The position numbers and the translations under genes are program-made. From Streptomyces venezuelae (GTDB lineage Bacteria > Actinomycetota > Actinomycetes > Streptomycetales > Streptomycetaceae), in assembly GCF_008642315.1 (NCBI RefSeq), contig NZ_CP029192.1, positions 3,162,001 through 3,226,000 of the forward strand: DNA of 64,000 bases, read 5' to 3'. Shown piece after piece: positions 1-8,243 of this stretch. Every line of letters begins with the position of its first letter. Position 1 is the stretch's first letter. The notes beneath the pieces are model-generated. The model made no database searches. It was not told the origin of the DNA and saw only the letters and a program-made list of their open reading frames with translations.

Positions 1-308
1 TACGCGAACAGGAGCGGCACCCCGAACACCGCGGAGACCGCGGCCGAGCCGATGGCGGGGCGCACGTGGCGGCGCGGGGCCCTCGGGTTGCGGGAGAGGC
101 GGCGCAGGCGGAGCCACTGCTGGACGTGGAAGGCGGTGACGTACCCCGCCAACCAGGCGACGAACAGCGGCAGATGCGCCCACCGGGGGCCTTCGCCCGG
201 CCCGTCGCCGAGGAAGACGCCCACCGCGAACGGCACCGCGAGCATCGCCCACGCGCCGTGCTGGTTCGGCAGCCACGACCGGAGCGCGCCCCGCTTCTTC
301 CTGCCCAT
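1..308 (-). CDS. YwiC-like membrane protein, partial (runs off left end)
   Basis: The minus frame opens at an ATG at 308 with GGGA just upstream and stays open to base 1, so about 102 N-terminal residues are present and the C terminus is missing. The protein begins with a basic stretch, then SWLPNQHGAWAMLAVPFAVG, the hallmark N terminus of the YwiC-like family, followed by a second hydrophobic segment and a basic loop. The function of this family is not established. In Bacillus subtilis, ywiC lies in the nitrate-respiration region near narGHJI, and here the gene is divergent from narG, so a role linked to nitrate respiration is an inference from context. An upstream ATG at 320 is in frame but has no visible ribosome binding site. 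Confidence 0.75.
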   Translation of the reverse strand, partial: MGRKKRGALRSWLPNQHGAWAMLAVPFAVGVFLGDGPGEGPRWAHLPLFVAWLAGYVTAFHVQQWLRLRRLSRNPRAPRRHVRPAIGSAAVSAVFGVPLLFA

Positions 309-462
309 GCGTCCCAGCATCTCAGCACAGGGCCCGAACAATTCCGGAAAGAGGTCACCCCTTGACGGGACCTTCGTCCCCGGGTTCCCAACCTCCGCCA
401 GGCTTAGGGTCGTTGCAGGCGGCACGTGCCGTGCGGCCTTTTCTTCGGGACGGCCAGGAGAT
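309..462. promoter_or_regulatory. Intergenic region between the YwiC-like gene and narG
   Basis: This stretch separates two divergent genes and must hold the narG operon promoter. It contains TTGACG at 362-367, a short GGGAC-CTTC-GTCCC inverted repeat just after it, and a 10-base palindrome GGCACGTGCC at 421-430. No convincing -10 partner is seen for the TTGACG, so no promoter is assigned. An open frame in the narG register extends back through this region to base 52, but it would overlap the divergent gene and lacks family similarity. Confidence 0.4.
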
Positions 463-3400
463 GTGACGTTGCAGCAGAGGAAAGACATCGCTGAGTCGCT
501 CGTGAAGGCCGGGAGTTTCTTCACCCGGACCGCGGAGACCTCCGAGGATCTGCACCGGGTGCAGCACACCGGAGGCCGGGACGGGGAAGCCTTCTACCGT
601 GACCGTTGGAGCCACGACAAGGTCGTGTATTCCACGCACGGCGTGAACTGCACGGGATCGTGCCGCTGGAAGGTGTACGTCAAGGACGGCATCATCACGT
701 GGGAGACGCAGGCCACGGACTATCCGAGCGTCGACCCCGACCGTCCCGAATACGAACCCCGCGGTTGTCCGCGCGGAGCCTCTTTCTCCTGGTACACGTA
801 TTCACCCACGCGCGTGCGCTACCCCCATGTGCGCGGAACGCTTCTGGAGATGTACCGGGAGGCCAAGGCGCGGCTGAAGGACCCGGTGCTCGCCTGGGCC
901 GACATCCAGGGCGACCCCGAGCGCCGCAGGCGCTACCAGCGGGCGCGCGGCAAGGGCGGCCTGGTGCGGGCGAGTTGGGACGAGGCCGTCGAGATCGTCG
1001 CGGCGGCGCACGTGCACACGATCAAGGAACACGGCCCGGACCGCGTCGCGGGATTCTCCCCCATTCCCGCGATGTCGATGGCGTCGCACGCCGCGGGCGC
1101 CCGTTTCCATTCCCTCATCGGCGCCCCGATGCTCTCTTTCTACGACTGGTACGCGGATCTCCCCGTGGCCTCTCCGCAGGTGTTCGGTGACCAGACCGAC
1201 GTACCGGAGTCGGGTGACTGGTGGGACGCCGCGTATTTGATGATGTGGGGCTCCAATGTGCCGGTGACGCGGACTCCGGACGCGCACTGGATGGCCGAGG
1301 CGCGCTACCGCGGGCAGAAAGTCGTCACCGTGTCGCCCGATTTCGCGGACAACACGAAGTTCGCCGACGAATGGATGCACCCGCACCCCGGAACGGACGG
1401 CGCGCTCGCCCTCGCGATGGGGCACGTCATCCTCAAGGAATTCTTCGTCGAACGGCAGACGCCGTTCTTCCAGAATTACGTACGCCGCTACACGGATCTG
1501 CCTTTCCTGGTCACGCTCGACGAGACCGAGAAGGGCCTCGTGCCGCACAAGTTCCTCACCGCCGCCGACATCGGCGAGGAGACCGAGAACGCGCGGTGGA
1601 AGACCGTTCTGATCGACGACGCGAGCGGCGACCTCACCGTCCCCAACGGCACCCTCGGCCACCGCTGGGGCACGTCCGGGACCCCCGACTGGAACCTCGA
1701 TCTGGGCGACACCGTGCCCCGGCTGACGCTGTACGGCGAGGACACCGCGGAGATCGCGCTGCCCCGCTTCGAAGAGGGCGCCCACGGCGACGGCGGCGTC
1801 GTACGCCGCGGAGTGCCCGTGCGCCGCGTCGGCGACCGGCTCGTCACCACCGTCCACGACCTGATGCTCGCCCAGTACGGGGTCCCGCGCGCGGGGCTGC
1901 CCGGCGAGTGGCCCGCCTCCTACGAAGACGCCTCCCAGCCCGGCACTCCCGCCTGGCAGGAGACCCTGACGTCCGTGCCGGCCGCGCAGGCCACGCGCGT
2001 GGCGCGCGAATTCGCCGACACGGCCGAGGCGTCACAAGGGCGCTGCATGATCCTCATGGGCGCGGGGACCAACCACTGGTTCCACGCGGAGACCACCTAC
2101 CGCGCGTTCCTGTCCCTGCTCCAGCTCACCGGCTGTCAGGGGCGCAACGGCGGCGGCTGGGGGCACTACGTAGGGCAGGAGAAGTGCCGCCCGGTGACCG
2201 GCTGGGCGACGCTCGCGAGCGCCTCCGACTGGGCCCGCCCGCCCCGGCACATGATCGGCGCGGGCTGGTTCTATCTGCACACCGACCAGTGGCGCTACGA
2301 CACCCTCCCCGCCGAGTCCCTCGCGTCCCCTCTGGGAGAGGGCCGTTTCGAGGGGATGACGGGCGCCGACTGTCTCGCCGCGTCCGCGCGCATGGGCTGG
2401 ATGCCGTCGTACCCGACCTTCGACCGCAACCCGCTGGACCTGGGGGCCACCGAGGACCCCGTGGCCGACACCGTGCGGGAGCTGAAGGAGGGCACGCTGG
2501 GCTTCGCGGGCGAGGACCCCGACGCGCCGGGCAACTGGCCGCGCGTGCTCAACGTATGGCGGGCGAACCTGCTCGGCTCGTCCTCCAAGGGCAACGAGTA
2601 CTTCCTGAAGCATCTGCTCGGCACGCACTCCAACCTCCCCGACGACGGGCCGCGTTGCGCGCCGCGCGACGTGAAGTGGCACTCCGAGGACGTCGAGGGG
2701 AAGCTCGATCTGCTGCTGTGCCTCGACTTCCGGATGACGTCGACGACGCTGCTCTCCGACGTCGTCCTGCCGGCCGCCACCTGGTACGAGAAGCACGACC
2801 TGTCGTCCACCGACATGCACCCCTTCCTGCACGCCTTCACACCGGCCGTGGACCCGCCCTGGCAGGCGCGCACCGACTACGACGCGTTCCTCGCCGTCGC
2901 GCGCCGGTTCGGCGAGCTGGCGGGCGAGCACCTGGGCGTGCGGCGCGACCTCGTCGCCACGGCGCTGCAGCACGACACCCCGGGCGGTGAGATGGCGCAG
3001 CCCGGCGGGGTGGCGCTCGACTGGTCGAAGGGCGAGTGCGAGCCCGTCCCGGGGCGCACGATGTACAACCTGGCCGTCGTGGAGCGCGACTACGGAGCGG
3101 TCGGCGAGAAGTTCGCCGCGCTCGGCCCGCTCGTCGACGAGCTCGGCGTCACCACGAAGGCGGTCACGTTCGACGTCGCCGAGGAAGTCGCGTACCTGAA
3201 GGAGAAGAACGGCACCGTGCGCGGCGGCACCGCGGACGGCAGGCCGCGCCTGGACACCGCCCAGCGGGCCTGTGAGGCCATCCTGTCGCTCTCCGGGACC
3301 TCCAACGGCCGCCTGGCCACCCAGGGCTTCGAGACGCTGGAGAAGCGCGTCGGGACGGAGATGGCACACCTGGCCGCCGAGGCCGAGGGCAAGCGGATCA

Positions 3401-4131
3401 CCTTCGCGGACACCCAGGCACGGCCGGTGCCGGTGATCACGTCGCCCGAGTGGTCGGGCAGCGAGTCCGGAGGGCGCCGCTACACCGCGTTCACCGTCAA
3501 CACCGAACACCTGAAGCCGTGGCACACCCTCACCGGGCGCCAGCACTTCTTCCTCGACCACGACTGGCTCCACGAGGTCGGCGAGGCGCTCCCCGTCTAC
3601 AAGCCGCCGCTGAACATGCACCGCCTCTACGGAGAGCCCGAGTTGGGTTCCCGGACGGACGGCAAGGAGGGCCGCGAGGTCGCCGTGCGGTTCCTGACCC
3701 CGCACAACAAGTGGGCGATCCACTCGCAGTACCAGGACAACCTCTACATGATGACGCTCGGCCGCGGCGGACAGACGGTGTGGATGTCCCCGCAGGACGC
3801 GGACGCCATCGGCGTGCGCGACAACGAGTGGATCGAGGCCGTGAACCGCAACGGTGTCATCACGGCCCGCGCGATCGTGTCCCACAAGATGCCGCCGGGG
3901 ACGGTCTACATGAACCACGCCCAGGAACGGACCGTCGGCGTCCCGAAGACGGAGAAGACGGGCCGCCGCGGCGGCATCCACAACTCCCTCACCCGGATCA
4001 TGCTCAAGCCCACCCATCTGGTGGGCGGCTACGCCCAGTTGACGTGGGCGTTCAACTACCTGGGCCCGACGGGCAACCAGCGTGACGAGGTGACGGTCAT
4101 CCGCCGCCGCGACCAGGAGGTCACCTACTGA
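463..4131 (+). CDS. narG: Respiratory nitrate reductase alpha subunit NarG
   Basis: This is the catalytic molybdo-bis-MGD subunit that reduces nitrate to nitrite with electrons passed through NarH and NarI. From a GTG at 463 it is 1222 residues, close to the family size. The FS0 cluster ligands are H59, C63, C67 and C102 with the same spacing as in E. coli NarG. The molybdenum-ligand Asp lies in the segment DWYADLPVASPQ at D232, and GSNVPVTRTPDAH follows. The exact start is uncertain: AGGAG at 456-460 is only two bases from the GTG but eight from an in-frame TTG at 469. Its stop overlaps the narH start by one base. It heads a coupled operon with narHJI and two cofactor-type genes. Confidence 0.96.
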   Translation: MTLQQRKDIAESLVKAGSFFTRTAETSEDLHRVQHTGGRDGEAFYRDRWSHDKVVYSTHGVNCTGSCRWKVYVKDGIITWETQATDYPSVDPDRPEYEPRGCPRGASFSWYTYSPTRVRYPHVRGTLLEMYREAKARLKDPVLAWADIQGDPERRRRYQRARGKGGLVRASWDEAVEIVAAAHVHTIKEHGPDRVAGFSPIPAMSMASHAAGARFHSLIGAPMLSFYDWYADLPVASPQVFGDQTDVPESGDWWDAAYLMMWGSNVPVTRTPDAHWMAEARYRGQKVVTVSPDFADNTKFADEWMHPHPGTDGALALAMGHVILKEFFVERQTPFFQNYVRRYTDLPFLVTLDETEKGLVPHKFLTAADIGEETENARWKTVLIDDASGDLTVPNGTLGHRWGTSGTPDWNLDLGDTVPRLTLYGEDTAEIALPRFEEGAHGDGGVVRRGVPVRRVGDRLVTTVHDLMLAQYGVPRAGLPGEWPASYEDASQPGTPAWQETLTSVPAAQATRVAREFADTAEASQGRCMILMGAGTNHWFHAETTYRAFLSLLQLTGCQGRNGGGWGHYVGQEKCRPVTGWATLASASDWARPPRHMIGAGWFYLHTDQWRYDTLPAESLASPLGEGRFEGMTGADCLAASARMGWMPSYPTFDRNPLDLGATEDPVADTVRELKEGTLGFAGEDPDAPGNWPRVLNVWRANLLGSSSKGNEYFLKHLLGTHSNLPDDGPRCAPRDVKWHSEDVEGKLDLLLCLDFRMTSTTLLSDVVLPAATWYEKHDLSSTDMHPFLHAFTPAVDPPWQARTDYDAFLAVARRFGELAGEHLGVRRDLVATALQHDTPGGEMAQPGGVALDWSKGECEPVPGRTMYNLAVVERDYGAVGEKFAALGPLVDELGVTTKAVTFDVAEEVAYLKEKNGTVRGGTADGRPRLDTAQRACEAILSLSGTSNGRLATQGFETLEKRVGTEMAHLAAEAEGKRITFADTQARPVPVITSPEWSGSESGGRRYTAFTVNTEHLKPWHTLTGRQHFFLDHDWLHEVGEALPVYKPPLNMHRLYGEPELGSRTDGKEGREVAVRFLTPHNKWAIHSQYQDNLYMMTLGRGGQTVWMSPQDADAIGVRDNEWIEAVNRNGVITARAIVSHKMPPGTVYMNHAQERTVGVPKTEKTGRRGGIHNSLTRIMLKPTHLVGGYAQLTWAFNYLGPTGNQRDEVTVIRRRDQEVTY

Positions 4132-5687
4132 TGCCCCGTGACGGAGTCACCATCGGACGCGTCATGACCCAAGTCGCCATGGTCATGAACCTCGACAAGT
4201 GCATCGGCTGCCACACGTGTTCGGTCACCTGCAAGCAGGCGTGGACGAACCGCAAGGGCACCGAGTACGTGTGGTTCAACAACGTCGAGACGCTCCCCGG
4301 ACAGGGCTACCCGCGCCGCTGGGAGGACCAGGAGCGGTGGCAGGGCGGCTGGGAGCGGACCAGGTCCGGCAGGCTGCGGCTGAGGGCCGGAGGGCGCCTC
4401 AAGCGGCTCGGCCAGATCTTCGCCAACCCCGAGCTGCCGGAGCTCTCGGACTACTACCAGCCGTGGACGTACGAGTACAAGAACCTCACCGACGCCCCGG
4501 CGGGCGACGACATGCCCGTCGCCAAGCCCGTCTCGCAGGTGACGGGCGAGCCCATCGGCACCATCGAGTGGGGCCCCAACTGGGACGACAACCTCGGCGG
4601 CGCCCCGGAGCACGGCCCCAAGGACCCGCTGGTCGAGAAGGTCCGCGACGAGGTGGGCGAGCGGATCCGGTTCGAGTTCGAGCAGAGCTTCATGTTCTAC
4701 CTGCCGCGGATCTGCGAACACTGCCTCAACCCCGCGTGCGTCTCGTCGTGCCCCTCCGGAGCGATGTACAAGCGCGTGGAGGACGGCATCGTCCTCGTCG
4801 ACCAGGACCAGTGCCGCGGCTGGCGGATGTGCGTGACCGGCTGCCCCTACAAGAAGGTCTACTTCAACCACGCCACCGGCAAGGCGGAGAAGTGCACCTT
4901 CTGCTTCCCGCGCGTGGAGGCCGGGATGCCGACCATCTGCTCGGAGACCTGCGTCGGCCGCATGCGCTACCTGGGCGTCATGCTGTACGACGCCGACAAG
5001 GTCGCCGAGGCCGCCGCCGTGGAGGACGAACAGGACCTCTACCCGGCGCAATTGGAGTGCTTCCTCGATCCCGAGGACCCGGCGGTCATAGCCGCCGCCC
5101 GTGCCTCGGGCATCTCCGACGAGTGGCTCGACGCGGCCCGCCGCTCCCCCGTGTACGACCTGATCAGGACGTACCAGGTCGCGCTTCCGCTGCACCCGGA
5201 GTACCGCACCATGCCGATGGTCTGGTACGTCCCGCCGCTGTCCCCGGTCGTGGAGGCGGTGGCCGCCGCGGGCCGCGACGGGGAGGACGCGGGCAACCTC
5301 TTCGGAGCGATCGACGCGCTGCGGATCCCCGTGGAGTACCTCGCCGCGCTGCTCACCGCGGGTGACACCTACGCCGTGGACGCGGTGCTGCGCCGGATGG
5401 CGGCCATGCGCGCCTACATGCGCCGCATCAACCTCGGGGAGGAGCGCGACGAGTCCATCGCCTCCGCGGTCGGCCTCACCGGCCAGGAGATGGAGGACAT
5501 GTTCCGGCTCCTGGCGATCGCCAAGTACGAGGACCGCTATGTGGTCCCGACCGCCGCCCGCGCCGACGCGGACGCCCTCGCGCAGACGCACCCGCTCGAC
5601 GACGGATGCCCGGTCGCCGACGCCCCGGGCGACCCCTCCGAGGAGCGCGTCATGCTCAACCTCAGCCCCACCCGGAGGACCGCATGA
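4131..5687 (+). CDS. narH: Respiratory nitrate reductase beta subunit NarH
   Basis: This is the iron-sulfur electron-transfer subunit, 518 residues, linking the cytochrome b subunit NarI to NarG. Four cysteine groups are visible: CIGCHTCSVTC starting at C24, CEHCLNPACVSSCP, CRGWRMCVTGCP and a final CTFCF...CSETC group. The Trp in the third group replaces a Cys, as in other NarH proteins where that cluster is [3Fe-4S]. The ATG at 4131 overlaps the narG stop TGA. An internal ATG at codon 12 is an alternative start, since many NarH proteins begin close to the MAMVMNLDKCIGC-like segment. The C-terminal third is helical and lacks further cysteine clusters, as expected. Confidence 0.96.
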   Translation: MPRDGVTIGRVMTQVAMVMNLDKCIGCHTCSVTCKQAWTNRKGTEYVWFNNVETLPGQGYPRRWEDQERWQGGWERTRSGRLRLRAGGRLKRLGQIFANPELPELSDYYQPWTYEYKNLTDAPAGDDMPVAKPVSQVTGEPIGTIEWGPNWDDNLGGAPEHGPKDPLVEKVRDEVGERIRFEFEQSFMFYLPRICEHCLNPACVSSCPSGAMYKRVEDGIVLVDQDQCRGWRMCVTGCPYKKVYFNHATGKAEKCTFCFPRVEAGMPTICSETCVGRMRYLGVMLYDADKVAEAAAVEDEQDLYPAQLECFLDPEDPAVIAAARASGISDEWLDAARRSPVYDLIRTYQVALPLHPEYRTMPMVWYVPPLSPVVEAVAAAGRDGEDAGNLFGAIDALRIPVEYLAALLTAGDTYAVDAVLRRMAAMRAYMRRINLGEERDESIASAVGLTGQEMEDMFRLLAIAKYEDRYVVPTAARADADALAQTHPLDDGCPVADAPGDPSEERVMLNLSPTRRTA

Positions 5688-6316
5688 CCCCCGACGCCGT
5701 CGTCCGGCTCGTCGCCGGGCGGCTCCTGCACTACCCCGACGAGCGGCTGTACGCGGATCTGGACCGCCTCCACGAAGCGACCGACCACCCCCTGTTGCGG
5801 GAGTTCATCGCCCACGCGCGCGTGAGGCGTCCCCTGGACCTCGCCGCGCACTACACGAACGTCTTCGACACCCGTAACCGCCGCTGCCTGTACCTCACCT
5901 GGTGGTCGGACGGCGACACCCGCAACCGGGGCCTGTCCCTGGTGCGCGTGAAGCGGGTGTACCGCGAGCACGGCCTGGAGTTCGCCTCCCAGGAGCTGCC
6001 GGACTTCCTCCCGGTGATGCTGGAGTTCGCCGCCCGCGAGGAGGAGGCGGGCACCGCCCTCCTTGAGGAGCACCGGGCCGGGCTCGAACTGCTGCGGCTG
6101 GCCGTCACCGACGCGGAGACCCCCTACGCGCGCGTGCTCGAAGCGGTCTGCGGGACGCTCCCCGGACCCTCCCCGAAGACGCGCGCCGAGGCGAAGGCGC
6201 TGGCCCGCAGCGGGCCGCCCCGCGAGACCGTCGGACTCGAACCCTTCGGCCCCGGCGTGGACCTCCCCTGGCCCGCCGCCCGGCAATCCGCCGCCCAGGA
6301 AAGGACCCCGGCGTGA
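5684..6316 (+). CDS. narJ: Nitrate reductase assembly chaperone NarJ
   Basis: This is a 210-residue cytoplasmic chaperone of the NarJ/TorD family that binds apo-NarG and is needed for molybdenum cofactor and FS0 insertion and membrane assembly. The family signature is the segment LAAHYTNVFDTRNRRCLYLTW followed by the aspartate/arginine-rich GDTRNRG. The ATG at 5684 overlaps the narH stop in an ATGA arrangement, implying translational coupling. The C-terminal 40 residues are proline- and alanine-rich and probably disordered. Position between narH and narI is the standard order. Confidence 0.95.
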   Translation: MTPDAVVRLVAGRLLHYPDERLYADLDRLHEATDHPLLREFIAHARVRRPLDLAAHYTNVFDTRNRRCLYLTWWSDGDTRNRGLSLVRVKRVYREHGLEFASQELPDFLPVMLEFAAREEEAGTALLEEHRAGLELLRLAVTDAETPYARVLEAVCGTLPGPSPKTRAEAKALARSGPPRETVGLEPFGPGVDLPWPAARQSAAQERTPA

Positions 6317-7038
6317 TGGACCTCCTCCTGTGGGGCGTCATGCCCTACGTCGCCGTCACCCTCCTGATCGCGGGCCTGGTCTGGCGGGCCCGCTACGACC
6401 GGTTCGGCCTGACCACGCACTCCTCGCAGCTGCAGGAGTCGCGGCTGCTGCGCATCGGCTCGCCGCTCTTCCACTTCGGCATGGTGTTCGTGGTGCTCGG
6501 CCACGTCGTCGGGCTGCTGGTCCCGGACAGCTGGACGGACGCGGTGGGCGTCAGCGACCACACGTACCACCTGGTGGCGGTCTCCACCGGCGCGGTCGCG
6601 GGCGTCGCGGCGGCCGTCGGCATCGGCATCCTCGTGTACCGGCGCTTCACGGTGCCGGCCGTCCGCAGAGCCACCCTCCGTAGTGACCACCTGATGTACA
6701 CGGTCCTGCTCGGGGCGATGCTGCTCGGTCTCGTCGCGACCGTCCTGAACTCCTCCGGAGCGGTCGACTACAACTACCGCGAGGGCATCTCCGTCTGGTT
6801 CCGGAGCCTGTTCACGCTCCAGCCCGACCACCACCTGATGGGCGCCGCGCCGCTCGCCTTCAAGCTGCATGTCGTCTTCGGCTTCGCGCTGTTCGCCCTG
6901 ATCCCGTTCTCGCGGCTCGCGCACATCGTCAGCGCCCCGTTCAAGTACGTCTTCAGGCCGTACGTCGTCTACCGCGCCCGGGACCCGCGGGAGCTCGCGA
7001 GCCGGCGTCCGAAGCGCGGCTGGGAGCGTGCCTCGTGA
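6316..7038 (+). CDS. narI: Respiratory nitrate reductase gamma subunit NarI
   Basis: This is the membrane cytochrome b subunit that oxidises menaquinol and passes electrons to NarH. The protein is 240 residues with about five hydrophobic segments. Candidate haem b ligands are H53 and H63 in the second segment and H185 and H203 in the last; the 18-residue spacing of the latter pair equals that of the E. coli haem ligands H187 and H205. The ATG at 6316 overlaps the narJ stop by one base; a GTG three bases earlier is also possible. The stop overlaps the next gene in a GTGA arrangement. Confidence 0.95.
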   Translation: MDLLLWGVMPYVAVTLLIAGLVWRARYDRFGLTTHSSQLQESRLLRIGSPLFHFGMVFVVLGHVVGLLVPDSWTDAVGVSDHTYHLVAVSTGAVAGVAAAVGIGILVYRRFTVPAVRRATLRSDHLMYTVLLGAMLLGLVATVLNSSGAVDYNYREGISVWFRSLFTLQPDHHLMGAAPLAFKLHVVFGFALFALIPFSRLAHIVSAPFKYVFRPYVVYRARDPRELASRRPKRGWERAS

Positions 7039-8243
7039 GCCGCGTCGTACGGCGCCCCCGCCACGACGTCGGCGAGCGCCCCTTCATCGTCATCTGGGAG
7101 GCCACGCGCGCGTGCCCGCTGGCCTGTCTGCACTGCAGGGCCGAGGCGCAGCCCGCACGGGACCCGCGCGAGCTGGACGGCGCGGACGCCCGCCGCCTCA
7201 TGGACCAGATCGCCGCCTTCGGGAAGCCAGGACCGCTCTTCGTGATCACCGGCGGCGACCCGTTCCAGCGGCCCGACCTCACCGACCTCGTCGCGTACGG
7301 AACGGCGCTCGGACTGCGCGTCGCCGTCTCCCCCTCGGGCACACCGACGCTGGACCGGGCGAACCTGACCGCCGTGCGCGACGCGGGCGCCGTCGCCCTG
7401 TCCCTGAGCGTCGACGGGTCGACCGCCGAGCGGCACGACGCGTTCCGTGGCGTGGACGGCGTCTTCAAATGGACCATCGACGGCTGGCGCACGGCCCGCG
7501 AACTCGGACTGAAGGTGCAGGTCAACACCACCGTCACCCGCGACAGCCTGGAGGACCTCGCGGACATCGCGGCCCTGGTGCGCAGGGAGGGCGCGATGCT
7601 GTGGAGCGGCTTCGTGCTCGTGCCGACCGGACGCGGCGAGCAGCTCGCCTCGCTCACCCCCGACGAGGTCGAGGACGTCCTGCACTTCCTGTACGACACG
7701 GGTGCGGTGATGGCCACCAAGACCACCGAAGGGCACCACTTCCGCCGCGTGGCCCTCCAGCGCACCCTTCTGGAACGGCACGGCGAGGAGCCCGAGTTGG
7801 GGCCCCTGTACGCCCGCCTGACGGCACGCGCGCGTGCCGTCGGTCTGCACGACGGGAAGCGGCGCGCGGTGCGCAGACCGCCCATGGACGTCGGCTCGGG
7901 GCGCGGCTTCGTCTTCGTGTCACACACCGGCGAGGTCCACCCCAGCGGCTTCCTGCCGCTGTCGGCGGGCAACGTGAAGCACCATCCGCTGGTCGACATC
8001 TACCGGGGCTCCGCACTGTTCACTACCTTGCGCGAACCCGCACTGCTCGGCGGCGCGTGCGGACGCTGCGAGTTCAACACCGTGTGCGGAGGCTCCCGTT
8101 CGCGCGCGTACGGGGCGACGGGGCGGGTGCTCGCCGCCGACCCCTGGTGCGCGTACGAACCGGGGAGCTTCCCCTACCAGGACGAGCTGCGGGAGCTGCT
8201 CTCCGGAGACACCCGGTTCCGTTCGGAAGGGAGCACCGTATGA
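7035..8243 (+). CDS. Radical SAM/SPASM domain protein (TIGR04053-like)
   Basis: The protein has 402 residues. An N-terminal radical SAM cluster motif CPLACLHC supplies C27, C31 and C34, and GGDPF resembles the SAM-binding GGE-type motif. A C-terminal SPASM-type cysteine region (GGACGRCEFNTVCGG, then a further Cys in DPWC) would bind auxiliary Fe-S clusters. The layout resembles the haem-pathway enzymes AhbD and NirJ and the TIGR04053 family; the reaction is not known. It starts at a GTG overlapping the narI stop and its own stop overlaps the porphyrinogen oxidase start, so it is coupled to both. A role in haem or tetrapyrrole supply for the nitrate reductase is inferred from this context only. 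Confidence 0.85.
   Translation: MSRVVRRPRHDVGERPFIVIWEATRACPLACLHCRAEAQPARDPRELDGADARRLMDQIAAFGKPGPLFVITGGDPFQRPDLTDLVAYGTALGLRVAVSPSGTPTLDRANLTAVRDAGAVALSLSVDGSTAERHDAFRGVDGVFKWTIDGWRTARELGLKVQVNTTVTRDSLEDLADIAALVRREGAMLWSGFVLVPTGRGEQLASLTPDEVEDVLHFLYDTGAVMATKTTEGHHFRRVALQRTLLERHGEEPELGPLYARLTARARAVGLHDGKRRAVRRPPMDVGSGRGFVFVSHTGEVHPSGFLPLSAGNVKHHPLVDIYRGSALFTTLREPALLGGACGRCEFNTVCGGSRSRAYGATGRVLAADPWCAYEPGSFPYQDELRELLSGDTRFRSEGSTV

Noticed and set aside
52..462. N-terminal extension of narG to base 52
   Set aside because: It overlaps the divergent YwiC-like gene and control region, and family similarity starts only after about base 463.
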